A DNA stretch of 64,000 bases. Source: Pseudomonas protegens CHA0 (lineage in GTDB: Bacteria > Pseudomonadota > Gammaproteobacteria > Pseudomonadales > Pseudomonadaceae). The stretch spans positions 3,225,001-3,289,000 of the forward strand of contig NC_021237.1 in assembly GCF_000397205.1 (NCBI RefSeq), in the 5' to 3' direction. Both the position numbers and the translations under genes were made by a program. Below, piece by piece: positions 56,851 to 64,000 of the stretch (position 1 is the stretch's first letter; every line of letters starts with the position of its first letter). Under the pieces are notes generated by a model. It saw only the letters and a program-made list of their open reading frames with translations. It had not been told where the DNA came from and searched no databases.

Positions 56851-58104
56851 TCAGCGGAACTCGAAGAATTCGTAGTGCAGGTTGCCTTGGGGAATCCGGC
56901 ACTCGCTCATCAGTTCCCGGACCTGGCCCAGCAAGCCCTTGGGCCCGCAGAAGCTGACCTGGATCTGCTGCGGATCGGTTTCGGCCGCGGTGCGCTTGAG
57001 GGTCTGGGCCAGGGGCTCGGTGCCGCCGCAGTTGGCCACGAAGTTCACTCCCCGGGCCTGGGCCATGCCCTGCAGGGTGTCGACACTGGGGAAGGCCCGG
57101 GACGGGTTGTAGCAGTACACCAGGGTGGCCTTGTCGAACTGCCCGGCAGCTTCATCCTGCAGCCAGGAAATAAACGGCGAGATGCCCACGCCACCGCCGA
57201 TCCAGATTTCCCGGGCAGCCGCCTGCGGCCGCTTGAAACGCCCATAGGGCGCGTAGATGTCCGCACGCATGCCGACCTTGACCTGGCGGCGCAGGCGTTG
57301 GGTGTAGTCCCCCAGGGCGCGGATCACGAATTCGATGCGCCCGTCATGGGCCTGGGCGCTGGCGATGGTGAACGGATGGGGTTCGCGCAGGCCTTTTTCC
57401 TGCATCGAGAGGAAGGCGAACTGCCCGGCCTTGAAAGGAAAGCCCCGGCCCTGGGGAATCAGCTCCAGGTGCAGGGAGTTCTTCTCCACCCGGACCGCCG
57501 TCACCTGGTACTCGCCGGCCTTGGCCACCAGGGGGTAGAGCAGCAGCTTGTACAGGGCGCCGAGCACGCCGAGGACGCAGAGCAGAGCCAGCCAGATACC
57601 CGAGGGCGAATCCAGGGTGATGGGCGATTTGAAGCTCAGCCAGTGCAGGATGACGATCAGGAACAGCGGGCCGGAGAGCTTGTGCCACCAGCGCCACTGG
57701 CTGTAGGGAATGTTGCGGTTCAGTGCCAGCAGCACGATCAGGCCCAGGGCCACGTAGCTCAGCTGGCGGACCAGGCGCGTCCAGTATTTGGACAGTTCGA
57801 GGATCGGCACGCTGTTCCATTCATCCAGGTTGGCCTTGAACACCAGGTGGTAGCTGGCGAATGCCAGGGCCCAGATGCCCAGCCACTTGTGCGCCTCGTA
57901 GACCCGGTCAAGGCCGCCGAACAGCCGTTCGACCCAGCCCCAGCGGCTGGCCAGCAGGCAGGACATCGCCATGTAGGCCAGGGCTGCGGTGCCCAGGATC
58001 ATGCTCAGGGTGGCTGAGGTCAGCCAGGTGGCGGAAGGGATCTCCAGCAGCAGGGTGACCGTGGTGATCAGCAGGATGCCGACAAGTGTGTGCCAGGTTT
58101 TCAA
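56851..58104 (-). CDS. Ferric-reductase-like transmembrane flavoprotein
   Basis: A 417-residue membrane oxidoreductase. About six membrane helices (residues 1-200, LKTWHTLVGILLITTVTLL to LLCVLGVLGALYKLLLYP) with His pairs for heme, an FAD-binding HPFTIASAQAHD near 250 and an NAD(P)-binding GGGVGISPFISWL near 305, ending in FHYEFFEFR-like. I take TTG 58104 as the start: CCGGAG is 9 bases upstream; the ORF itself extends to a TTG at 58188. Electron transfer across the membrane, partner unknown. Confidence 0.85.
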   Translation of the reverse strand: MKTWHTLVGILLITTVTLLLEIPSATWLTSATLSMILGTAALAYMAMSCLLASRWGWVERLFGGLDRVYEAHKWLGIWALAFASYHLVFKANLDEWNSVPILELSKYWTRLVRQLSYVALGLIVLLALNRNIPYSQWRWWHKLSGPLFLIVILHWLSFKSPITLDSPSGIWLALLCVLGVLGALYKLLLYPLVAKAGEYQVTAVRVEKNSLHLELIPQGRGFPFKAGQFAFLSMQEKGLREPHPFTIASAQAHDGRIEFVIRALGDYTQRLRRQVKVGMRADIYAPYGRFKRPQAAAREIWIGGGVGISPFISWLQDEAAGQFDKATLVYCYNPSRAFPSVDTLQGMAQARGVNFVANCGGTEPLAQTLKRTAAETDPQQIQVSFCGPKGLLGQVRELMSECRIPQGNLHYEFFEFR

Positions 58105-58319
58105 AGTGCATGACTCCGGTGAGGAAATGCCGTCATGGCGCAGCAAAGGGCGCGATGCATAAAGTGGATATGACAGGTTTAAAGCCAAAGGCTGGGTGGA
58201 ATGTTAACGCTTTGGCGAGTATTCGTGGTGATCTGGGTCATCGGCCTGGCGTCGATAAAGTGTTGAAAATGATCGACTATCACTCGCATTCCGATTTCCC
58301 AGCCGCCGCCTCTGCAGGC

Positions 58320-58596
58320 GCGGGCAGGCGGCCAAGGGCCCCTGAACCGGGCAGTGTTCTTGCGGGCGCCTTCGCTGGCAAGCCAGCTCCTACAGGGTTG
58401 TGGGAAAGGTCAACGCGCTTGTAGGACCCGGCTTGCGGGCGAAAGGGCCCCTGAGCCGGGCGTCAGCCTCTTAACCGCCTTCGCTGGCAAGCCAGCTCCT
58501 ACAGGGTTGTGGGAAAGGTCAATGCACTTGTAGGAGCCGGCTTGCCGGCGAAAGGGCCTCCAAGCCGGATGCCAGCCTCGTAAACGCCTTCTACAG
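58320..58596. repeat. REP cluster with tandem 109-base unit
   Basis: Two nearly identical units start with CCTTCGCTGGCAAGCCAGCT at 58369 and 58478 (period 109 bases), each followed by TACAGGGTTGTGGGAAAGGT and an inverted REP (GTAGGAGCCGGCTTGC). A third partial unit at about 58570-58596 has lost 17 bases of the REP core, leaving CCTT directly joined to CTACAGG, where the monooxygenase stop codon lies. Confidence 0.88.
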
Positions 58597-59673
58597 GTGT
58601 TGCTTGCGGCGGGCGGCGGCTTCGCGGACGGCGGGGATGATCCAGCGCCCATAGTCGATGGTGTCGTAATAAGGGTCGTAGCCACGGTTGAGGAAGGTGG
58701 TCACGCCCAGGTCGACGTAGTCCAGCAGGGCCTGGGCCACGGTCTCCGGCGTGCCCACCAGGGCCGTGGTGTCGCCGTAGGCGCCAACGGCGCTGGCGGT
58801 GGGCATCCACAGGGCGCGGTCATGGCGGTCGCCGCGGGCTGCGGCCGCCAGCAGGCGTTCGGAGCCGGTGCCCTTGAGGCGCTTCTGCCAGGGGCTGCCG
58901 GCGGCGAACTGCGGGTTGGCGCGGATCTGCGCCAGGATCTGTTCGGCCCGTTGCCAGGCCAATTCCTCGGTGGCCCCCAGGATCAGCCGCACCGAGAGGC
59001 TGACCCGGGGCGCGGCCACCCCCGCGGCGCTGGCCGCGGCCTTGAGTTTGCCGATCTGTTCGGCCACCCCCTCCAGGGGCTCGCCCCACAGGGCGTAGAG
59101 GTCGGCGTGCTTGACCGCGATCTGGTAGGCGATGTCCGAAGAGCCGCCAAAAGAGATGGGGATGTGCGGCTGCTGCAGCGGCTTGACCGGGGAAAACGCG
59201 CCCTTGAGGTTGAAGTAGCGGCCTTCGAAGTCGAAGGGTTCTTCGGCGGTCCAGATGCGGCGCACGATCTCCAGGTACTCGTCGGTGCGTCGATAGCGCT
59301 CGGTCTTGTCCAGCAGGGTGTCGCCTTCCTGGGGCTCGGCAGTGATGCCGGTAATGGCATGCAGGCGGATGCGCCCGCCGCCGGTGGTGTGGTCCAGGGT
59401 GGCGAAAGCCCGGGCCGCCACGGTGGGGGCGCTGAGGGCCGGGCGGTGGGCAATCATGAAGCCCAGGCGCTCGGTGTGGGCCGCGGCGTAGGCGGCAATC
59501 TGCAGGCTGTCGGCGCTGCCCGGGCCGCTGGCGATCAGCACTCGGTCAAAGCCCGCGTGTTCGTGGGCGCGCGCGTGCTCGCGGATGAATGCCAGGTCGA
59601 AGTCCGGGCTGCGCACGCCGCGGGTTTCGGACCATTGGCGGGGAAAGATCATGCCGACGAATTCAATGCTCAT
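58591..59673 (-). CDS. LLM-class flavin-dependent monooxygenase (SsuD-like)
   Basis: A 360-residue FMNH2-dependent oxygenase of the bacterial luciferase-like family, alkanesulfonate monooxygenase branch: FARDHEHAGFDRVLIASGPG start region, FMIAHRPALSAPTVAARAFA, GGRIRLHAITGITAEPQEGD, PHIPISFGGSSDIAYQIAVK. Such enzymes release sulfite from sulfonates. Start has AGGA. The stop TAG falls inside a REP remnant. Located beside the TonB receptor. Confidence 0.9.
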   Translation of the reverse strand: MSIEFVGMIFPRQWSETRGVRSPDFDLAFIREHARAHEHAGFDRVLIASGPGSADSLQIAAYAAAHTERLGFMIAHRPALSAPTVAARAFATLDHTTGGGRIRLHAITGITAEPQEGDTLLDKTERYRRTDEYLEIVRRIWTAEEPFDFEGRYFNLKGAFSPVKPLQQPHIPISFGGSSDIAYQIAVKHADLYALWGEPLEGVAEQIGKLKAAASAAGVAAPRVSLSVRLILGATEELAWQRAEQILAQIRANPQFAAGSPWQKRLKGTGSERLLAAAARGDRHDRALWMPTASAVGAYGDTTALVGTPETVAQALLDYVDLGVTTFLNRGYDPYYDTIDYGRWIIPAVREAAARRKQHL

Positions 59674-59709
59674 GGGGAGTGTCCTGAGGTCGCAGAAGAA
59701 GGAAAGTGC

Positions 59710-62289
59710 CTAGAAGCGGTAGTCCACCTGGGCCAGCACGGTGCGTCCGGGCATGGGCTGCAGGAAGGTATTGGTGGAGCCGGCCAGGCCGCTGACGAAG
59801 TTCAGTTCGTTGGTCAGGTTGAGCACCCGCAGGGTGGTGCTCCACTGGGGCTGGCGGTAGTACAGGGCCAGGTCGAGGTTGTATTCGTCGGGGACCTTCA
59901 CCGTCTTGCTCAGGTTCAGGTACCAGCTGCTGGTCCACCAGCCGGAGAGCTCGGCGCCAAAGCCCGAGTCGAAGCGGTAGTCGAGGTAGCCGCTGGCGGT
60001 GTACTCGGGGATCTGTACCGCGTCGAAGCGCCCGGAGGGCCGCTGGTTGAGGCTGTTGTTGTCGCCGAACACGGTGCCGTTGTCGGGGATGAACCCGGCG
60101 GAGGCGAAGCCGGCCTGGGAGGTGAATTCGTTGTAGGCGCTGAGTCGGGACAGGTTGAGGCCGCTGCGCAGGTGCGGGTCTGGCTGGTAGCGCAGGGTCG
60201 CCTCGGTGCCCTTGATGATCAGCCGGGCGATGTTGTTGTTGCTGTCCGGAGACTGGTCCCGGGCCTGCTTGAAGGTGGCCAGGGTCATGAACAGCTGGTC
60301 GGGGATGGCTTCGACCTTCAGTCCCAGTTCATGCAGCACGCTCAGGCTCTGGAACGCCAGGGGGTTGAGCTGGTTGGCGCCACTGCCGCTGCCCCAGCCC
60401 AGGCCGTTGGAGAAGAATCCGGTGTTGACCGCCAGGGAGCGGTCGAAGGTGTAGTACAGGGTGCTGTTCTCGGTGGGTTTGATGTAGGGGCTGACCTGGA
60501 ACGCGAACAGCCGGTAGTTGTGGCTGTCGCGCCGGTCGCTGCCACCTGCAAGGACGAAGGGGTTGTCGATCCGGGCGTCGATCCAGCTGCGGCTGGCACC
60601 GATGTTCAGGCCCACCCGCTCGCCCAGGCGCAGGTTGTGCTGGCTGAACAGGGTCTTGGTGGTCCAGGTGCTTTCGGCGGTGTAGGGCGCCAGGGATTCG
60701 GCGTACAGGCCGTGGCCGGCGGGGTACATGGCCGCCAGGTTGAGCCAGCCGTAGTAGTTGGAGTATTGCGGCACCCCGGGTTGGCCGATCCAGGCGCCGT
60801 TGCCGCCGGCCGGGTTGCTGCCGGTGAGCCCCAGCAGGTCGCCGGGGTTCTTGCCCGAAGGGTCCAGGGTCAGGTCGTAGGCGTTGATGGTGGAGCCGAA
60901 ATGATTGTTGGCGGCGATCGACTGGTTGAACTCGCGGCGGTAGATCAGCCCGCTGTTGCTGTCGTCCCGCAGGGCCAGGCCGCCGATCCGGGTTTCATTG
61001 CCCGAGCGCAGCTCGAAGCGGTTGTCCAGCAGGTTGTCCCGGGATTGCACCTGGAACGCCCCGACCGCGTCGGTGAGGTCCCGGGAGCGCTGGTAGAAGG
61101 TGCTGTTGGCCAGGGTCACGCTGGGAGACAGGTCGCCCTCGATGCGCAGTTGGGTGGTGAAGCGCCGTGAACTGCTCTGGTCTTCGCCGCGCTGGCCGGC
61201 CTGTGGCGACAGGGAAGTCAAGCCGTTGCCCGCCAGGCTCGGGTCATAGACCCAGCCGCGCAGGGTGCCGGGGCTGGCCTGGGTGTTGGGCGAGGCCGCC
61301 TGGAAGCTGCCATCCACCACGCTGTACTGGCCCTGGGCGTTGCGCTGGCGCTGCACCCAGCCCAGGGTCGGCGCATTGGCGGCACCGGAGGCCAGCACCG
61401 GCGACCACAGGGTATTGCCGTTCTGGATGATCGGCGTGGCGCGGCCGGCGTAGTACTTGCCGCTGTCCACCAGTTGTTGGGTGGCGCGGTTCCAGCCGTG
61501 GGTGATGTTGTAGTCGTAGTAGTTGTCGTAGCTGGCGTTCCAGTCCACCCGCAGGTTGTCGTTGCGCCAGGCCAGGGCCCCGTAGAAGGCATCGAAATTG
61601 TTGTCGACGTTGTCGTAGTAGTCCTGCTGGCGCTGCTGGGTGATGCTCACCCGGTAGGCCAGCTGGTCGCTCAGGGGGCCGGTGTTGTCGATGCTGAATT
61701 TGCGCGAGTCGCGGGACTGGCCGTCCGGCACCCAGGCACCGAGCTCGCCGCTCAGACGGGTCTTGAACCCGCTGAAATCGGGTTTCTTGCTCAGGTAGTT
61801 GACGTAGCCGCCGCTGCCGGACACCGAACCGTAGGTCACCGAAGAAGGCCCGGCGACGATGTCCGCGCCCTCGTAGGCGTTGAAGTTGGCCGGATGGCGC
61901 ACGCCATAGGCGCGCTGGCCGTCCTGGAACACTTCCGAGCCCTGGGCGCGGAACTGCGGGGCGATACCGGCGTTCTGCCCGCCACCGCGGGTGATCCCCG
62001 GGGCGTACTTGACCAGGTCGTCGGCGCTGCGGATCGGGTCGTTGGCCAGTTGTTCGGCGTTGACCTGGGTGATCGAGCGCGGGGTGTCCAGGACCTTGGT
62101 TTCGGTGCCGCCATACACCGAGGTCGGTGGCCGGGTGGGCAGGGCATCGTCATCGGCCTGGCTGCTGGCCTGGACGGTGACGGTTTGCAACTGGGTATCG
62201 GCGGCGAAGAGCGGCGGCGCCAGGGAAGAAAACACCGTTACGGCCAGGGCCGGGCCGAATGCGGGGCGAGCGAAGGCGTTGGAGGGCAT
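59710..62289 (-). CDS. TonB-dependent receptor
   Basis: An 859-residue outer-membrane receptor: signal peptide (GPALAVTVFSSLAPPLFA, cut near 29), TonB-box-like LQTVTVQAS, plug domain (TETKVLDTPRSITQVNAEQL, DDLVKYAPGITRGGGQNAGI), then a 22-strand barrel ending RTVLAQVDYRF with a terminal Phe. Siderophore or sulfur-compound uptake is possible; the neighbouring SsuD-like enzyme and solute-binding protein favour sulfur compounds. Confidence 0.93.
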   Translation of the reverse strand: MPSNAFARPAFGPALAVTVFSSLAPPLFAADTQLQTVTVQASSQADDDALPTRPPTSVYGGTETKVLDTPRSITQVNAEQLANDPIRSADDLVKYAPGITRGGGQNAGIAPQFRAQGSEVFQDGQRAYGVRHPANFNAYEGADIVAGPSSVTYGSVSGSGGYVNYLSKKPDFSGFKTRLSGELGAWVPDGQSRDSRKFSIDNTGPLSDQLAYRVSITQQRQQDYYDNVDNNFDAFYGALAWRNDNLRVDWNASYDNYYDYNITHGWNRATQQLVDSGKYYAGRATPIIQNGNTLWSPVLASGAANAPTLGWVQRQRNAQGQYSVVDGSFQAASPNTQASPGTLRGWVYDPSLAGNGLTSLSPQAGQRGEDQSSSRRFTTQLRIEGDLSPSVTLANSTFYQRSRDLTDAVGAFQVQSRDNLLDNRFELRSGNETRIGGLALRDDSNSGLIYRREFNQSIAANNHFGSTINAYDLTLDPSGKNPGDLLGLTGSNPAGGNGAWIGQPGVPQYSNYYGWLNLAAMYPAGHGLYAESLAPYTAESTWTTKTLFSQHNLRLGERVGLNIGASRSWIDARIDNPFVLAGGSDRRDSHNYRLFAFQVSPYIKPTENSTLYYTFDRSLAVNTGFFSNGLGWGSGSGANQLNPLAFQSLSVLHELGLKVEAIPDQLFMTLATFKQARDQSPDSNNNIARLIIKGTEATLRYQPDPHLRSGLNLSRLSAYNEFTSQAGFASAGFIPDNGTVFGDNNSLNQRPSGRFDAVQIPEYTASGYLDYRFDSGFGAELSGWWTSSWYLNLSKTVKVPDEYNLDLALYYRQPQWSTTLRVLNLTNELNFVSGLAGSTNTFLQPMPGRTVLAQVDYRF

Positions 62290-62324
62290 GGCACATGAGC
62301 CTCATATTGAATCGCATGAATGTT

Positions 62325-62409
62325 CTGTAGGAGCCGGCTTGCCGGCGAAGAGGGCCTGGAGGCTCGCGGTGCTCTTGCGGGCGCCTTCGCTGGCAAGCCA
62401 GCTCCTACG
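62325..62409. repeat. REP pair between receptor and binding-protein genes
   Basis: TGTAGGAGCCGGCTTGCCGGCG at the left (62325 on) and CGCCTTCGCTGGCAAGCCAG at the right form an inverted REP pair in the 133-base gap between two same-strand genes. Confidence 0.85.
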
Positions 62410-62422
62410 GTCGGGCGGTGGG

Positions 62423-64000
62423 TCAGGCGCTGTTGTTGAGCCACAACCTTTCGAAACGCCAGGTGCTGAACAGCGACTGTTCTTCCCGGGCGCCGCCCAC
62501 GCGGGTGGAGACGCTGTCCAGCAGATCGGCGTAGCCCCAGATCAGCATGCCGCCCCGTTCGTACTGGATCTGCTGGGCCTGGTGCACCAGGGCCGTGCGT
62601 CGTTGCAGGTCGGGTTGGGCCATGGCCGCGAGAAACACCTCGCTGAACTGCGGGTCGTTGAAGTGGGTCTTGTTGGACACGGCAAAGGGCGCGTCGGTGT
62701 GGATGGCGCTGGCCAGGAACGGCGCGCCGATGCTGCCGCCGGTGCTCAGGGTCCAGTCGTTGCGTTGCGGGCCCTGGAAGGTCGCCAGGTCCACCTGGCG
62801 GACTTTGAGGGTCACGCCAATGCGCTTGGCCTGTTCCGCCAGGACCAGGGCCGAGGTCAGGCCCGGCCCGGGAGTCGTCACCAATTCCAGTTCCAGGTTC
62901 TCCTGGCCGGCCTCCTTGAGCAGTTGCGCGGCGCGCTGCGGGTCGTGGGCGCGCGGCCCCAGGCTGTGGTTGAAGGTCGGGTCGCTGGGGGCATACAGGT
63001 CGTTGGCCACCCGACCCTGGCCATTGAGGGCGCGGCGTACCAGTTCCTCGCGGTCCGCCAGCAGGCGGAACGCCTCACGCACCCGGGGATCGTTGAACGG
63101 CGGCTTGTCCAGGTTCATGTCGAAGGACAGCCAGTTGCCGGTCACCGATTTCAACAGCCGTACCCGAGGGTCGCGCTGCAGCACCTGCAGTTGTTCGGTG
63201 GGCATCACGTTGGCCATGTCGATCTGCCCGGAACGCAGGGCCGCCAGGCGTGCCACCTGATCCTTGAAGTCGATGATTTCCAGCTCGTCGGCGTAGGGCT
63301 GGCCGTCCTTGTAGTAGTTGTCGAAGCGGGTGAACAGCGAGCGCTGCCCCGGAGTGAAGCTTTTCAGCTTGTAGGGGCCGGCGCCCACCGGATTGGTCAC
63401 CGGGTGGTAGTCCACCGGGACGATGCCGCCGAAGTTGACCCAGGTTTCCGCCAGCGGCATGTAGCTGCGGCCCTCGCGAAAGCTCAGGCGCACGGTGCGC
63501 TCGTCGAGCTTTTGCAGGTTGTCGCGATCGACCCAGTGCAGCAGCGCCGCATAGGGCGAGGCCAGTTGCGGGTCGGTGAGGCGGCGGATGGAGAAGATCA
63601 GGTCATCGGCGTCGATGCTTTTGCCGTGGTGGAATTCCAGGCCGTGGCGCAGGCGCAGGGTCCAGCTGCTGGCATCGGCATTGGGTTCGGCGAACTCCGC
63701 CAGGGCCAGGCGCGGTTGCATCTGCTCGTCCCATTCCCAGAGTTTGCTGTACAGCGCGAAGCCTCGGACGATGCCGCTGCCGATGGGCTTGTGGGCGTCC
63801 AGGTTGCCGCTCTGGTTGCCGTCGAGAATCCCCAGGCGCAGGCGCCCGCCGTAGCGCGGCTGGTCGCTGGCGACCGTGCCCGGGGTGCTGGAATTGTCCG
63901 CGTCGCAGCCGGCCAGCAGGCTGCTGCCCAGCAGCAGGCCGCCGCCGAACAGCGCGCTGTGGCCGAGAAAACGACGGCGGCTCAAGCCCGAGTAGTCCTG
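62423..64000 (-). CDS. ABC transporter solute-binding lipoprotein, peptide/nickel type, 5' end outside window
   Basis: At least 525 residues of an SBP_bac_5 protein. N-terminal SRRRFLGHSALFGGGLLLGS (Tat-like RRRFLG) then SSLLAGC as lipobox. The frame is open to the window edge (QDYSGL before SRRRFL), so the start is outside; the TTG at 63985 is not a likely start. Core: YGGRLRLGILDGNQSGNLDA, PLAETWVNFGGIVPVDYHPV. Periplasmic, binds oligopeptides or similar small molecules for an ABC importer. Confidence 0.9.
   Translation of the reverse strand, partial: QDYSGLSRRRFLGHSALFGGGLLLGSSLLAGCDADNSSTPGTVASDQPRYGGRLRLGILDGNQSGNLDAHKPIGSGIVRGFALYSKLWEWDEQMQPRLALAEFAEPNADASSWTLRLRHGLEFHHGKSIDADDLIFSIRRLTDPQLASPYAALLHWVDRDNLQKLDERTVRLSFREGRSYMPLAETWVNFGGIVPVDYHPVTNPVGAGPYKLKSFTPGQRSLFTRFDNYYKDGQPYADELEIIDFKDQVARLAALRSGQIDMANVMPTEQLQVLQRDPRVRLLKSVTGNWLSFDMNLDKPPFNDPRVREAFRLLADREELVRRALNGQGRVANDLYAPSDPTFNHSLGPRAHDPQRAAQLLKEAGQENLELELVTTPGPGLTSALVLAEQAKRIGVTLKVRQVDLATFQGPQRNDWTLSTGGSIGAPFLASAIHTDAPFAVSNKTHFNDPQFSEVFLAAMAQPDLQRRTALVHQAQQIQYERGGMLIWGYADLLDSVSTRVGGAREEQSLFSTWRFERLWLNNSA

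Overview
The window reads as chromosome of a fluorescent Pseudomonas (P. fluorescens group, probably near P. protegens/P. chlororaphis). The support is high GC with strongly GC-biased third positions, PvdQ and an FpvR-like anti-sigma protein (pyoverdine), a CcoG oxidase accessory protein, DpkA, several typical Pseudomonas small-protein families, and REP elements of the GCTGGCAAGCCAGCTCCTAC type. I see no IS element, prophage, CRISPR array, rRNA or tRNA gene.

Layout. 1-2.5 kb: 5' part of ccoG, a DUF3203 gene, an MgtC-family membrane gene and a 54-residue proline-rich protein. 2.6-27 kb: an alpha-glucan/trehalose island. A rightward operon, glgE - treS/maltokinase fusion - glgB, lies behind a good AlgU-type promoter candidate. 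A leftward, mostly overlapping operon runs glgA - treZ - malQ - treY - DUF2934 - glgX and continues without a break into acyl-CoA-dehydrogenase-like - PIG-L deacetylase - NodS-like methyltransferase - GT2 glycosyltransferase. A second PIG-L, with a changed active site, a YbhP-like EEP phosphatase and an alpha/beta hydrolase follow on the same strand. Together the classical enzymes interconvert alpha-glucan, maltose, maltose-1-phosphate and trehalose: TreY/TreZ release trehalose from glucan, TreS isomerises trehalose to maltose, the maltokinase makes maltose-1-phosphate, GlgE and GlgB rebuild branched glucan, and GlgX/MalQ trim it. No glgC, glgP or otsAB gene is visible here.

27-40 kb: a D-2-hydroxyacid dehydrogenase, an exported alpha/beta hydrolase, YqaA, DUF411, copB and copA behind a cop-box-like site, a SRPBCC protein, a chemoreceptor, an unrecognised 177-residue protein, an aldo/keto reductase divergent from a LysR regulator, a 42-residue lipoprotein, a small membrane protein and a short Fur-like winged-helix protein. 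40-46 kb: pvdQ behind a PvdS-like iron-starvation box, a convergent FpvR-like gene, a PepSY protein, dpkA and DUF883. 46-58 kb: catabolic and regulatory genes, namely LysR/nitrilase, GNAT/LysR, an aldehyde dehydrogenase - iron alcohol dehydrogenase - APC permease operon, LysR/MFS, and a ferric-reductase-like flavoprotein. 58-64 kb: a flavin-dependent monooxygenase, a TonB receptor and a peptide-type solute-binding protein that runs off the window, separated by REP clusters; this looks like organosulfur or other small-molecule scavenging.

The least explained part is the four-gene tail fused to the glycogen/trehalose operon plus its duplicated, altered PIG-L. Its chemistry (deacetylate, N-methylate, glycosylate, act on an acyl chain) suggests an undescribed amino-sugar or glycolipid product made under the same stress conditions as trehalose.
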